A stretch of 64,000 nucleotides of DNA from Tricholoma matsutake (taxonomy: Eukaryota; Basidiomycota; Agaricomycetes; Agaricales; Tricholomataceae), in assembly GCA_026075535.2 (NCBI GenBank), contig AP026538.1, forward strand, positions 5,890,001-5,954,000. Direction: 5' to 3'. Under the pieces are notes generated by a model. That model did not search any database, was not told the DNA's origin, and worked only from the letters and a program-made list of their open reading frames with translations. This document shows positions 31,190 to 42,928 of this stretch, one piece after another (positions within the stretch are counted from its first letter, which is position 1; each line of letters starts with the position of its first letter). The position numbers were made by a program, and so were the translations under genes.

Positions 31190-32400
31190 GGTCTTGGGGG
31201 TCATTGCTGTTTATATGCCCCAAGGATTCTCTTGGCACTAGTCAGGTTTCCCTCAGGTTCCCATGAGTTCTCCGAGGTCGGGTATCTGACCCACTTCACT
31301 AGAAAGTGCATGGTTCTTCCTTTCTTTTTGTGTCCAATGATCACTTCCACTTTGTACTCCTATTCACCTTCTATTAGATCAGGCAGTGGTTTGGGGAAGT
31401 TCAGTCTGTGGGTTTTGGTTTCTTTATACGGGGAGAGGAGTGCCACGTGGAATACTGGGTGTATCTTCCACTGCTCTGGCAACTTCAGCTGGTAGGAGAG
31501 TGGGCCTAAGACCTCTTCGACAGTGAAGGGTCCTTCTCTTTCCGGTGTGAGTTTCCTTGTCAAGTGTGTCATCTTGAGGTTCTTCACTTCTAGCCACACC
31601 TTATCTCCTTCTCTGAACAGGGTGAAGTGTCTCATTTTTCTCTCTGCTGTCATTTGTCTGGCCAACTCATGAGTTGCCTTCGCTTTGTCTCGGGCCCGTT
31701 GCAGTGCGACAAGTTGCTTCTCTATGGCCAGTATGTCTTTAGGTAGGGGAGAGGGATCGCCTTGGGCTCATAGCCCATTATGAGGTAGAATGGGGAGTTC
31801 CTCTGTACTGAGTGTGTCCTCTGGTTGTGCATGAATTCCATGGTTGGGAGGAGGTGCTTCCAATTCTCCTGGTTGTTTGAGCAGAAGATCCATAAGTACA
31901 CTTTGACTTCTTGGTTCACCCATTCTGTCTCCCCATTGGTCTGGGGGTGGTATGCCGTACTCATCACCAGCTTGATTCTGAGCAATCTTCCTAGTTCCTG
32001 GAACAGCTGCAAGGCAAATCGTGGGTCTCTGTCAGAGATGATCTTGTCTGGGAGGCCGAATCATCTGTAGACATTGTCTAGGTAGAGGGTGGCTGCTCCC
32101 AGTGCATCTACAGTTTTCCTGCAAGGGATAAAAATTACCCCTTCATAAGCCCATGGTCTACCATGACCATGAGTGCATCATAACCACCAGACTCTGGTAG
32201 GTCAGTTATGAAATCTGTTGTTACCATCGCGAATGGTCTTGTTGCTTCAGATTTGATCAGTTGCAGTGGGGGTGTCATCGGATGGGTGTTGACTTTCATT
32301 TGCTGGCATGTAGTGCATCCAGCGACATAGTTCTTGATGTATGTCATCATTCCTGGCCACCAGTAGTCCCTCCTGATCATTTTGGTGGTCTGTCATTGTC
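31190..32400 (-). pseudogene. Integrase and chromodomain of Gypsy-2
   Basis: The zinc domain ends in CTTCQQMKVN near 32300. The DDE core contains TTDFITDLPESGGYDALMV (Asp), a frame-shifted ISDRDPRFA-type stretch near 32035 and TNGETEWVNQEVKVYL (Glu) near 31935. The C-terminal part has REGDKVWLEVKNL, HPVFHVALLSPY and then a chromodomain, VEVIIGHKKKGRTMHFLVKW with ENSWEPEGNL (about 31220-31360). Stops are present, for example between LIEGE and EYKVEV. Confidence 0.85.
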
Positions 32401-34110
32401 CTGGGTGTCCACTGGTTACTCCCTTGTGGTATTTTTGCACCAGCTTCTTCCATAGATCTCCATTGTCCAGGACATAGCACCTGTCTCGGAAGAATAGAAG
32501 GCCGTCTTCTATTTTCCAGTCTTCCAATGCCAACTTTATCGGCGGGGTTCCTTTTGTCTTTAGTGCTTCGATTGTGCTCTTCACCAGATCGTCTTTCATG
32601 ATACTACCTGCAAGTAGATCATGAATTTCCATATCAATGAATTTCACAAATACTGTTTCAGGTAACATCGTGATGTCTTCATTGTCGTTGTCTTCTTCTG
32701 GCGGCCCTTCACAATAATGCATTGCTCTGTACCATTTGTGATCCTGCACATGGATGAGTTGTAGTTCAAATTCCAACAAGAATAGGCTCCATCTTGCCTG
32801 TTGTCTGTTCAATTTCTGTGCTGTCCAGAAGTACGTTAGGTTTTTGTGATCCAAGAGGATTACTACTGGGTGCCCTGAACCCAGCAAGTAGTGTCTCCAA
32901 GTTTCTAGCGATTGTACTATCGCCAGAAGTTCCCTGTCGTATATCTCATAGTTCCATTCTGTTGGTGTCAGTGCATGCGATATATATCTGCATGGGTGCC
33001 AGTCTCCATTTGTATCTCTTTGTCTCAGTACTCCTCTGGTTGCATGCTTTGAGGTGTCTGATTCAATTGTGAATGGCTTCATTGGGTCTGGCATTAGTAG
33101 TACCGGTGCTTCTGCAAATTTCCTTTTCAGCGTCTGAAAAGCTTGTTCACATTCCATTGTCCAGTTGAACGTCTTGTCTTTCTTTGTCAGTTCATTAAGC
33201 GGTCTGCTTGTCTCCGCAAAATGTCCAATAAACTTCCTGTAGAAGTTTCCAAATCCCAGGAAAGATCTGACTGCCTTTACATTTGTCGGGGTTGGCCATT
33301 CTTGTATACCTGCCAGTTTTGTGTTGTCCATGGCAATTTCGTTGGGTCGGATGATTAGACCCAAGAATTCCACTTTGTGGACATCAAACTTGCACTTCTC
33401 CAGTTTCAGGTATAAGTCATTCTCTGCCAGCCTTTGCAGTACTCTCTTTGTCCTTTCCTGGTGTTCGTTCTGATCCTTGGAGAATATCAGGATGTCATCC
33501 ATATAAATCACAAGCCATCCTTCTCCAATCATGTTTACAGAATAACTCATTCATCATTGCCTGGAAGGTTGCCGGTGAGTTGCATAATCCGAAGAACATC
33601 ACCGTTGGTTTGAACAGCCCTTGATTTGTCTTGAAGGCTGCTTTCCATTGATCTCTGTCCTTGATTCTGACGTTGTGATATCCCCATCAGATGTCCAGTT
33701 TTGTAAACCATTTCACCCCTCTCAGTTTGTCCAACAGATCTCCTACCAGTAGCAGTGGGTAGGTGTTCTTGATCGTGCCATTGTTCAAATATCTGTAATC
33801 TTGGCAGGGTTGTAGCACATCTGAGTCCTTCTTCACAACAAAGACAAAGGGCGATGCCATAGGCAATTTTGATGGTCAGATGTATCCCTTTTGCAGGCTT
33901 TCATCAAGGAACTCGTCGAGCTTCTTCTGCTCTGCTGGTGAGAGCAGGTACACCCTGCAATCCTTTGCCACAAAATCCAATTTGAGTTCTATTGCATGAT
34001 CCCAGGATCTTGATTCTGGGAATCATTCCGATGCTTCCTTTTCGAATATCTGTCGGTACTCCTTGTACTGTTTGGGGAGTAGTTCATCCAGGGTCTTTTG
34101 TTTGGGGTCT
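32393..34110 (-). pseudogene. Reverse transcriptase and RNase H of Gypsy-2
   Basis: The N-terminal RT is broken over frames around 34090-33550 ([40 protein letters not shown]). The long open frame 33550-32393 (385 codons) starts at the active-site box VIYMDDILIFS and runs through CKFDVHKVEFLGLI, SFLGFGNFYRKFI, the RNase H (TIESDTSKHATRGVL, DRELLAIV, LLDHKNLTYF) to the integrase N-terminus SGHPGQ. The SDTS position is Asp-containing as in Ty3. The RNase H lacks a clear LSR box (HKWYRAMHY). Confidence 0.85.
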
Positions 34111-34411
34111 CCTTCCTTCTTATGTGTCAGGTGTTGTGAGACCGATGTCTTTGCCCTAATCCAGATATTCTGTCTGTATGCATATCACGGTGATCCTTGT
34201 GCCTTCACAATCCAAGAGATTGTCTTTGTTGATTGGGAGTATGAGTACCTTGGCTCATCGTACTCTTCTGTCAGTGGCGTCTTGGTCGGTTCAAATATTC
34301 CGATGATGGGTTCTCCTCGGATGTAGGCAACTAGTAACTCATCGTCTGCGATCTCTTGTTTGGGTGTCCCTTCCAGTTGTTCCATTGCCTGTTCCATTGC
34401 CTGTTCATGGT

Positions 34412-35365
34412 TTACCAGTGCTGGGTTTTCCTTCCCAGTGTCTTCTTCGTCTTGTGGCCCAATGGGTTCCACGGTTCCACATCTTGAAGAGTTGTGACCG
34501 TGATCTCTTCATCTTCTACTTCTTTGATGGTTGCCTTTCTTGTTTTGATGGGTACTCTGTTCTTTCCCAGTTTAGTGTGGAGGGCTTCTCCCATCTGCCT
34601 TGCTTTATTGGCAATTCTCTGGCATTTTGTTAGCCATTCCTCATTCCTCAGTTTCTGTTTGAGGGCAAGCTTCTCCAGTTTCTTAGTGGCCACTTGGTGC
34701 CACGTTAGTTGCTCTTCTTCTTTTGCCTTTGGTTTGAGTCCCATCTTTTCTCTTGCCTTGGTGACCATCTTCTGGGCCCATGCCCATTTTTCTTCTTTCA
34801 TCATTTCTTTGAAGGGTTTCCCTTCCTCTTTGACTGTCTTCCAATGCCATGCCAGATGTTCTTCATCAGGTTTCTCTGTCTGCACCCTCCCAATAAGGGT
34901 TTTTCCTTTTCCCATTGAGAATTCAGGGTGTGCTCTGTCAGTTGTTCAGAATTGGAATGTCCCAATTCTCCAGTCAATCACTGGATTGATTCTTCTGAGC
35001 CATGGCAGGCCCAGGATGATTGATTCTTTCCCCAGTCCTGCAATGAGGAAGGTTGTCAGGAAAGATCTTCCATTGATTGTCAAGAATCCTTTGGCATAGT
35101 GGGAGATTTCCCCTTTCTTGTTTGGGGTTCCATCCACATTCTTGACCCTGATTGTCCTTTCCAGGGAATGTAGTTCGAATCTGCTGCTTCTTGCAAATTT
35201 GTGGCTCATGAATATTCCTCCTGCTCCTGAGTCTAGCAGGGCTTTGGTTTCAAGGGCTTTCCCTCTGCCTGCCCCAGCCACTTTGATATCTAAATGCATA
35301 GATTGATTCTTCAAAGTGGCTAGTAGTACAGAACAGACAGAGAGTTCGGTGGTACCTGGCATCAA
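34412..35365 (-). pseudogene. Protease and basic linker of Gypsy-2
   Basis: The retropepsin (35365-34946) has the catalytic motif ALLDSGAGGIFMSHKFA and the C-terminal SIILGLPWLRRINPVIDW. It is followed, in another frame (34915-34412), by a Lys/Glu-rich segment (KEMMKEEKWAWAQKMVTKAR) typical of the protease-RT connector of basidiomycete gypsy elements. The frame change may be decay. Confidence 0.82.
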
Positions 35366-35451
35366 GGCAGGCCACCTCTTTAAAAACCCTCATCTCCTAT
35401 CAAGGTGAGAGCCTTCTCCTTCCCTTCTTTGTCAAGGTTTTGCATGATCAC

Positions 35452-36498
35452 TCAGATCTTTGAGTAGGCTTCTCTGGCTTTGTTCTTTGGGAAAGGCCAG
35501 TCCTCAGTCCCCTTTTCCCCTTTCTTGTGTTCAGTTGCTCGGTGTCTCAGCTGGTGGCACATGAAGCACAAACCTTTCTTCATGTGTTTGATCCTCTCTG
35601 TGTTGGAGAGTCGGTTGATCTCAAGCGGGCCTTCTTTTGTCTTGGAGTTGGGCAGCCTCTTTGCCAAGGCTTCCTGTGCTCTCCCGGTTAAGGCCTTTGC
35701 TCTCCTCCATTGTCTGTTGTACTTGGAGGCGGTGTTGATCATCCCCTCCAGTGTTGTGGGGATTGTTTCCATGTTGAAGACTCTCTCGAGGAGTCTTGGG
35801 TTCAGTCCATCCATGAAGAGTTCAATGAGTGCAGTATCATCATTGATTCCTGCCTTCTCCCACAGGATTCGGAACTGCATGATGTAGTCCTCCAGGTCCT
35901 GCCCCTGTTTCAGTGTTTTCATTTCAGTTCTGGCTCTCCCTGCTTTGTCAATTGGGGTGAACGCTGTCTTGAGCGCTGCTTCAAAGGTGGACCATGTTTC
36001 CATGTCTTCCTTCTCTGCCCATGTCTGTGCCCAGGGCACGGTGGTTCCTCCATTCATGAATGACAGTGCGAAGATGATCTTCTTCTCATCGCTGTCATAG
36101 ATCCCATGGTTCACTCTCAGATAGAGTTTCACTTCTTGTAAGAACTTTGCAGTTCTCATTTGGTCCCCTGTGAAGTCAGAGGGGGTTTGGATTCTAATCT
36201 CCTTGGTCGATGCAGTGGGTTCAGTAGACATGTTGGTGTTGTCATTGGATAGGGAGAATGGATCTCGTTCTGGGGTTTCTTCTTTGTTGAAATATCTAAA
36301 ATCTTCTTTGTCAAGGTATCGGGGTTCTTCGTCACTTGTTCTCTTCAAGAGCCACTTCTGTGCTGGATCTGAGTATCGTACTAGTTGACCCTGGTATCTA
36401 TACCACGGGGTTCTTCCTGATGATGATGCTCCGGTTGGAGGTTGGTCTGGGCTTTGTCTGAAAGACGTTGTGTCTGCACCTAGATAGGTGGACTTCAT
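35452..36498 (-). CDS. Gag of Gypsy-2, intact frame
   Basis: 348 codons from ATG 36498 to a stop at 35452. The capsid region is clear: TPSDFTGDQMRTAKFLQEV, MNGGTTVPWAQTW, FEAALKTAFTP and LKQGQDLEDYIMQFRILW. The C-terminal knuckle reads CFMCHQLRHRATEH, a CCHC in which the last Cys is not seen, so RNA binding may be impaired. The ATG lies just 18 nt inside the 5' LTR border and directly follows the predicted self-priming PBS, so there is almost no leader. The unbroken frame suits the view that this is the youngest element of the nest. Confidence 0.8.
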   Translation of the reverse strand: MKSTYLGADTTSFRQSPDQPPTGASSSGRTPWYRYQGQLVRYSDPAQKWLLKRTSDEEPRYLDKEDFRYFNKEETPERDPFSLSNDNTNMSTEPTASTKEIRIQTPSDFTGDQMRTAKFLQEVKLYLRVNHGIYDSDEKKIIFALSFMNGGTTVPWAQTWAEKEDMETWSTFEAALKTAFTPIDKAGRARTEMKTLKQGQDLEDYIMQFRILWEKAGINDDTALIELFMDGLNPRLLERVFNMETIPTTLEGMINTASKYNRQWRRAKALTGRAQEALAKRLPNSKTKEGPLEINRLSNTERIKHMKKGLCFMCHQLRHRATEHKKGEKGTEDWPFPKNKAREAYSKI

Positions 36499-36501
36499 AG
36501 A

Positions 36502-36513
36502 TCAGCTTGACCT
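36502..36513 (-). promoter_or_regulatory. Predicted self-priming PBS of Gypsy-2
   Basis: On the element strand AGGTCAAGCTGA starts two bases after the 5' LTR. It is the exact complement of TCAGCTTGACCT within the LTR (36791 to 36780). That LTR stretch begins 32 nt downstream of TATATAAG. This matches the Tf1-type model in which the mRNA 5' end folds back to prime. Confidence 0.75.
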
Positions 36514-36515
36514 TT

Positions 36516-37163
36516 TGTTAAGACTATTGGTCTTAACTCAAACTTGTCTTCATCTATCACACTAGGAGCTTTCCTAGTGTTTTGGGCTTTTGGCCTTCAC
36601 TTGGGTGCTTCCTCAAGCAGTCATGGTTGATCATACTCAGAGGCTTTCTGAGTATATGGTTGGTTTGTGTATCACAGTTGGAGGCTTTCCAACTGTCGAG
36701 TTTGGGTTATCATGGCTAAGGGCTTCTTAGACTGTTGAGTTGTTTGAGTTGAGTTGAGTTTAAGACTGTATATTGAATTAGGTCAAGCTGAGGAATACAG
36801 GCAGTATTACTACAGCTTATATACAGTTCGAAGATACCTATCATCCAATTGGAATGCAGGATCATTATCAAGTATAAATAGAAAGAACAATAGAAATGAC
36901 AGGCCTCATGCCTTGCATGAGGCATCTGATGTTATGGATCCGATGTCAAGGGTCCAATGTCAAGGACATGCTGCATGTCGATTGTGAGAGTCCGACATCA
37001 TGGACCTCATGTCAAGGGGCTGTCGTACCGCAGCATGTGTGGGAGTGGGTTTGGGTGCATGGAGTCACCATGCATCAGAGCATCTCCCATCAGAAGTGAG
37101 TTGAGTCAAATCAGAAAAATAAAGTGCCCTGGACTTGCGGGTCCCGATAGCGAAATTGTAACA
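36516..37163 (-). repeat. 5' LTR of Gypsy-2 with TATA box
   Basis: 648 bp. On the minus strand TATATAAG is at 36823-36816 and the likely transcript start is about 36791, where the sequence complementary to the PBS begins. The LTR ends directly before the PBS and the gag ATG. Confidence 0.9.
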
Positions 37164-37166
37164 CTG

Positions 37167-37557
37167 TGTTAGGGTGACACCCACTATCTGCTAGCTAAGA
37201 CCATGCAGGTTCTCTCTACAGAAGGGGGCAGGATCTGCGTGCGTGATTGGGGAACTGATGGTTTTGATGTGAGGGGTTATTGATAGGTGAGTTTGTTGAG
37301 ATAGGCTGTTCACACCACAAGCATAGGTGGAATACCTAAGAGAACACAACTGGGGTCCCCTAGGTGTATATTTAGGGTTTATATACTATGTTACATATAT
37401 TGTACATTGTTGTTACTGATGCACTCATACATGCATGTACATATTGATGCATGTGAAATAAAATTCTCACACTATCAAAGTGTAGCGTCATTTGGTGTAA
37501 TTCAACAGAATAAAATAAAAATGAAAATTTATTAGGTAATGGGGTGGTTTCCTAACA
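37167..37557 (-). repeat. 3' LTR of Gypsy-3
   Basis: 391 bp, TGTTAGGG...CCTAACA. Its first two bases overlap the CTGTG duplication made by Gypsy-2. Confidence 0.92.
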
Positions 37558-37589
37558 TTACCCCCCTTTTATGCCTGAAAATATTGCAT

Positions 37590-38050
37590 CTGTCCCCTCT
37601 GTGAAATTTTGGTAAGGCCAGAATCTCATCCCCTCATACACCATTCTCGCAATGCAATGCGGAGCATTTGGATTACATTTAAAGAATTGGGTGATCACGT
37701 TATGCACTCACTTACAATTCTCTTTGGGCTCCCACAAATTATTTTTGTCGGTATAGTTTTTCCACTTTATTAAGAACTCCAATTTGTTCCATCAAAGATG
37801 TGAGTCTAGAATTTCTTCAACTACATATTCTGGAGCACCTTCTACTATTATTGGAGGTTGCAGAGTAGTTTGTTGGCCAGGAATAGTGGGTGGGCAGTAA
37901 GGGCATAGGCAGGATACATTAATCTTGGGATCAATCTTGAATGATCAGGGTAATTTTAGCACTACTGCATTAGGCAAGATCACTTTAGAGATCGCATATG
38001 GGCCAACTTGTTTCTCCATAAGTTTCCTCAAAGGTCATGGAATATTTAGG
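37590..38050 (-). pseudogene. Integrase C-terminus and chromodomain of Gypsy-3
   Basis: The segment reads EKQVGPYAISKVILPNAVVL, then a linker with DPKINVSCLCPY. A chromodomain follows, YVVEEILDSHL and KLEFLIKWKNYTDKNNLWEP, with stops in the variable part. The aromatic cage positions (Tyr, Trp, Trp) are kept. Confidence 0.78.
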
Positions 38051-38870
38051 TACTTAGCCACACCAAGTCACCAACTTTGTACTCTGGAGTGTGCGCTCGA
38101 GTACGATCCACGTGTCGCATCATGTCATCATGTGCTTTCTTCAATGCCGCCTCTGCTTCCTCTTGTACCCTTTGCATCTTAGATACAAAGTCTTCTACTG
38201 ACTGTACTTTGACTTCCCTTCTGGGTTCTACTCCCATGTGAGGATGATATCCATAATTTGTGAAAAAGGGTGACATATGAGTAGCTGAATGGAATTTGTT
38301 ATTGTGGGAAAATTCAGCAATTGCCAGCCATTTGGGCCAGTCAGTTTGTTGGTAGTTGACAAACATACACAGGTACTTCTCCAACTCCTGGCTCATTCTC
38401 TCTGTCTGCCCATCAGTCTGCAGGTGATATGCTGTAGATAGTTTAGTTTGAATTCCCACTATGTTGTTCAGTTCTCACATAAATGTGGAAGCAAATTGTG
38501 GTCTGCGATCAGAGATAATGGTATCGGGTAACCCATGTAACTGCCATACCTGATTTAGATAGAGGTGCACCAAGCCCAATGATGAGGTTTCTGTAGTAGG
38601 AATAATATGGACCTCCTTTGTGAAGTGGTCACATACTACAAATATTGCATCGTACCCTTGAGCCTTGGGTAATCTGGTAATAAAATCCACAGATACATCT
38701 CGCCACAGTGCTTTAGGTATAGGGTTTGGCATTAATTTTCCTGCAGGTTTCTCTGAGAATTTCTTCCCCCTCATGCACATATCACATCCATCCACATACC
38801 CCAACACATACTTCGAAATTCTGGGCCACCAATAATTTCTCATTACTAATTCCAACGTCTTCCATCTTCC
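38046..38870 (-). pseudogene. Integrase core of Gypsy-3
   Basis: Motifs in order: YWWPRISKYV, CDMCMRGK (zinc cysteines), VSVDFITRLPKAQGYDAI (Asp), TIISDRRPQFASTF (Asp), a TGA at about 38477 in place of the expected Arg, STAYHLQTDGQTERMSQELE (Glu), then HTPEYKVGDLVWLS. The catalytic triad is present, so only the stop inactivates this part. Confidence 0.87.
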
Positions 38871-39039
38871 TGGGTGTCTGGCAGTTGGCGTATTATGATG
38901 TAACCAGACAATCTCCCTTCACAAATCCTGATCCTTCAGTACATACACTTTTCCTTGAAACAACACCAACCCTTGTTCCTCAGCCCATTCATCTCCTTTA
39001 ATATTACCTTTCTTCTCTCCCTTCAGAGCTTTCATGGCT

Positions 39040-40500
39040 TCCACTACTTCATTGTCCATTTCCAAACATTGTTTTTAGACAACATTTCCATTTCTGAGCT
39101 ATCTATTAATAGATGCCCTTGATGCATAGCACAAATGTGAAAGTATTCGGGTTTGAGTAAGGTAACATTGTCCTCCTCCACCCACCTTTTATGATTGATA
39201 TGTCTGGATAATGCATCTGCTTTCCTCCCACTTTGTGGACTAAGTGAAAATTGAAATGTGATAGGAATAGTGCCCAACGTGCTTGCCAGTGATTAAGCTT
39301 TTTAGCAGACATGAAGTATTGCAGATTTTGATGATCCATCCAGATCTCAATCTGATGCATACATCCCTCCAAATAATGCCTCCACACCTCCAACACTCAT
39401 ATTATCCCCAACATCTCTTTGTCATGCACATCATAATTCCTCTCCACATCATTCAACCCTCGGGACAAATACGCACAAGGATGCCATTTGTCATCTTCAC
39501 ACAGCATTGATAATACCACTCCAGTAGCAAAATCGGATGCATCTGATTCCACTCGTAAAGGGCATGTGAAATCTACTGGGGCTAATATTGGTCCCTCCAC
39601 AAACTTCCTCTTCAACTCCTCAAACACTGTCTGCTGCTGCTCTCCCCACCTCCACACTACTCCCTTTCATGTAAGGTTATGTAAGGGTGTGGCAATTTTA
39701 GAAAAATTGTGCACAAAGCGACGATAGTGATTTGAAAGTCCCAAGAAGGCTTGAACCTCCTTGACATGGGTGGGTGCAGGCCAATCTGTGATTGCCTGTA
39801 CCTTGATCAGATCCATTTTGATCTCATCAGGGCTGATCAATAATCCTAGGAACTCGATCTCGCTTGCCCCAAACACACATTTCTCTGGTTTCAAAAATAG
39901 ATCATTCTCCACTAACCTCCATAGCACCTCCTGCACTATCGCCTCATGATTTTCTTCATCCTCTGTGAATATCAGAATGTCATCAATGAATATTATTACC
40001 ATGCCTTTGTCTATTATGTCCTTGAAAATGTTGTTCATCATATTTTGGAAAGTTGGGGACTATTAGTCATCCCAAAAAACATGACAAGCGGCTCGAAGGA
40101 TCCTCAACGTGTGGCAAATGCAGCCTTCCACTCATCTCCTTTCTTTATTCATACATTATTGTATCCCCATTGTAAATCCAATTTTGTACAGACCTTGGCT
40201 TTTCCCACCTTGTCAATTATTTCTGAGATCAACAGCAGGGGGTACGCATTCTTCACTGTCCACTCATTCAGATACCTATAATCTGTACACATCCTCTTCC
40301 TCTGGTCTTTCTTTGGCACAAAGAATATTGGTGACATCTGCAGTGATTTTGAAGGTCATATGTATCCTTTGCGTAATTGCTCCTTCAGGAACACATCCAC
40401 TTCCTCTTGTTCCATTGGAGATAATGGATATACCTTTGACTTCTTTGGCACAGACCCTGGCTTCATCTCAATTGCATGATCCCATGGCTTCCGCACTGGC
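39040..40500 (-). pseudogene. Reverse transcriptase and RNase H of Gypsy-3
   Basis: The RT starts with [11 protein letters not shown] and continues with [32 protein letters not shown] and the box VIIFIDDILIFTED near 39990. Then follow FGASEIEFLGLLISPDEI and FLGLSNHYRRF. The RNase H has RVESDASDFATGVVLS, DKEMLGI, MDHQNLQYF and FHLVHKVGGKQMHY. Two frameshifts (about 40050 and 39665) and several TGA stops interrupt it. Confidence 0.85.
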
Positions 40501-40502
40501 AT

Positions 40503-41180
40503 TCACTCAGACTCCTTCTTCTGGAACACTGACAGATATTCATGATACACTTTTGGCACCCACTCCTCCACTGGCTTCTCCACCTTCACAATATTCTTGT
40601 CCCATGACTGTCCTCCACAAATTGCTCTAAAGGTTTGCTTCTGCTCTTCTTTCTTGATCATGACTGGAACTTCCCCATTTGGCATTTCCTCATCCTCCAC
40701 TTCCTCCATTGTAACAGAATACTTCCTCAGATGTTCTTTCTCTCTCTTTTCCCTTTTTTCCTTCTTCATTTTCCTCCCATACACATTACATTCCTTAGGA
40801 CAATGAGTCATTTGTACTTTCCCAGTGTTCCAATCAATTTTGGGATTATGCTTCTATAACCACAGACATCCTATTATTAGATTGGTTTTCCCAAGATTGC
40901 ACACTTTGAATACAGCTTGCTCCTGATGCTCCTGATACTTTAGTACCATAGTCACCTCCTCCTTGATAGTTCCTCCATGATTGACTGTTCCATCAATATT
41001 GTACACCATTATAGGTTGCCCCAGCTTGCATGTGTTAATACTGTTTCCAGTAATTAAGGACCAATTAATGAATAATCCTGTAGCACCACTATCAAGCAAC
41101 ACTTCCACATCAATCACTGCATGCATGTCCACTGTCTTCAGTCCCACAGTCAAGGTGATTTTGGGTTCTATTCATGCAGA
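40503..41180 (-). pseudogene. Protease and linker of Gypsy-3
   Basis: The retropepsin carries VEVLLDSGATGLFINWSL, PIMVYNIDGTVNHGG and NLIIGCLWL, with a TGA directly after that motif at the usual WLxKHNP Arg. The following Lys/Glu-rich connector (GRKMKKEKREKREKEHLRKY) leads to the RT. Confidence 0.83.
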
Positions 41181-41344
41181 GCGAATAAAGAATTTAGGGG
41201 TTTTCGGAAATAGTGCTTGGCAATTCTCTTTGTCATGTGATTTGCAACAGTTGTACTCCTCCTCGATTTCCTTTTCTGATTTACTCTGGGTTTCCTCGGA
41301 TACTGATACATTGTAACAATTCTGGGTCACCAATGGGGAAACCT

Positions 41345-42442
41345 TCACTGGGACTCTTCCACAAAATTCTTCTGCTTGCCTTCCTCCTGCTTCACTTCCT
41401 CAATTGTAGCTTCCCTAATCTTTCTTTTCTGCCTACAATTCCTAGTGATGTGTCCTAACTGCCCACAGTTAAAACATTTAAGTGGGGCTTGTCTCCCTGC
41501 TTGATCAACCTCCATTGCCTCTGCTGGTGCTGCTGACTCTGTAACTATAGGTGTCACTGCCATGGCCAGTGGCTGTGCCCTTGGAGCTTGCGCCTGAGGT
41601 GCCTTTCCTTTCTCAGACTTTCCTCCTGATGGCTTTCCAAATTTACTACTTCCGTACATCAACTTTGACTCCGCCTGTTCCTGCCAATATTGCCGGTCAA
41701 GGTGCATTGCCCAATTATACCACTCGTCCAACTTCTCTGGCATAGAAGGTAGTCAGTAGATAGACTTGAATAAAGAGGGATTTAATCCTGCTTTCAAAAA
41801 CTCTACCAATGCAGCTTCTCCCATGTCTGTTTGCAAAGCTTCTGCTTTGAACTGCAATATAAATTCATCCGCCATTAGGGAACCTTGGCGCATGGTCTTT
41901 AATTTAGCATTTGCTGTCACCTTTGGATTAGGGTCCCCAAACTGTGCCTCCAATCTCTCCAGAAATTTTTTGAAGGTTGCAAATGGTTTATTTCCTGTGG
42001 CAATTTGATTAATAGCCTCATTTCTCCAGAACTGTGCTTCCCCCCCCTGAATGTATGAGAGAGCAAACATAATCCTAGACTTGGCTGTGCAAAACTCTGG
42101 CTTCCTCCCATGGATGTACAATACTATAGAGCTGATGAAGGATTTTGTATTCTCCATGGTACCATCAAAGATTTGTGGGGGTGCATACTTAGGTAAGCAC
42201 ACTTTTCCATTTCCAGATTTCTCCACTGTCTCATCCTCCTGCGACATCCACTCCACCATCTCCTCCATCTCATCATCTCATTCTCCTGTCGTCTCTGGCT
42301 GTACTTCCACTTGTCTGGGCTGTGATGCTGCCAACACTGACACTAATTGCAACATTTGCACCATAAGCACATCAATTTTCACCTCTAGCGCTGGTGTGGG
42401 AACAGGATTAGGACCAGGATTAGAAGTTGAGGGTTCAGACAT
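41345..42442 (-). pseudogene. Gag of Gypsy-3
   Basis: The probable ATG is at 42440-42442 (MSEPSTSNPGPNP). One stop lies at about 42278, and the main frame resumes through YAPPQIFDGTMENTKSFI, ALSYIQGGEAQFWRNEAI, FLERLEAQFGDPNP and LMADEFILQFKAEA. A second stop is at 41751 after KSIY. The C-terminal part holds a CCHC knuckle, CFNCGQLGHITRNC, near 41480. Capsid and nucleocapsid function are inferred from this family layout. Confidence 0.83.
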
Positions 42443-42915
42443 AATGGTAAAATCTGTGATGAATCACTTCTTTGACAAACTCAAGATTTGTTCTTCGAGA
42501 CTTCTCCAAACATTTACAGGTCACATGATGTTCATCAATTGTTCATCAATTGTTCATTTGTTTGTCAGGCGCCTAATTTGGCACTTCGGATCAATAACCC
42601 TTCCAACAGTGCCTGATCTCGGGGATAACACTGAATTTGGCTTGTAACTAAAACAGTCGTCCGAATAGAGTGATGTAAATTGTGACTAAACCAGATCCAA
42701 TCAGTTGTCTGGTTGCAGCTGTCCTAATGATGAGTGCTGCCTCTCAATCACTGGCAGTCACAATGTAAGGTGAGGCCTGGCATCAGCTTATGAAAGAAAA
42801 GGTAGATTATGTATATACAAGTACTTCCGGCTTGTGCCAAAAGGATGAGCAATTGGATGTGGCACGGTGAAACAATGATGTATGCACAAGTAAGAGAAGG
42901 TGCACTGATATGGGT

Positions 42916-42926
42916 AGTTGTGTTCT
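42916..42926 (-). promoter_or_regulatory. Predicted self-priming PBS of Gypsy-3
   Basis: On the element strand AGAACACAACT begins two bases after the 5' LTR. It is fully complementary to AGTTGTGTTCT in the LTR (43113 to 43103). The same two-base offset is seen in Gypsy-2. Confidence 0.78.
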
Positions 42927-42928
42927 TC

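Larger units (their letters stand above)
29857..37163 (-). mobile_element. Gypsy-2, self-priming-type chromovirus
   Basis: LTRs at 29857-30434 (578 bp) and 36516-37163 (648 bp) start TGTTAAGACT and end TTGTAACA. The 5-bp duplication CTGTG is at 29852-29856 and 37164-37168. On the minus strand it encodes gag, protease, RT, RNase H, integrase with chromodomain and an extra 3' ORF. It sits two bases inside the left LTR of Gypsy-3, so it is the youngest of the three nested elements. The 70-bp length difference between LTRs is an indel in a GATGTCAAGG-type internal repeat (near 30270 and 36930-37020). Confidence 0.95.

Noticed and set aside
29852..37168. Reading the adjacent left LTRs of Gypsy-2 and Gypsy-3 as one element with a double LTR
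   Set aside because: The two LTR pairs have different sequences and each has its own 5-bp duplication, so they are two nested elements.
40597..40860. Plus-strand Phe/Leu/Ser-rich frame resembling a membrane protein
   Set aside because: It is the antisense of the Lys/Glu-rich connector of Gypsy-3 and carries no independent signal. The same holds for 34494-35099 in Gypsy-2.
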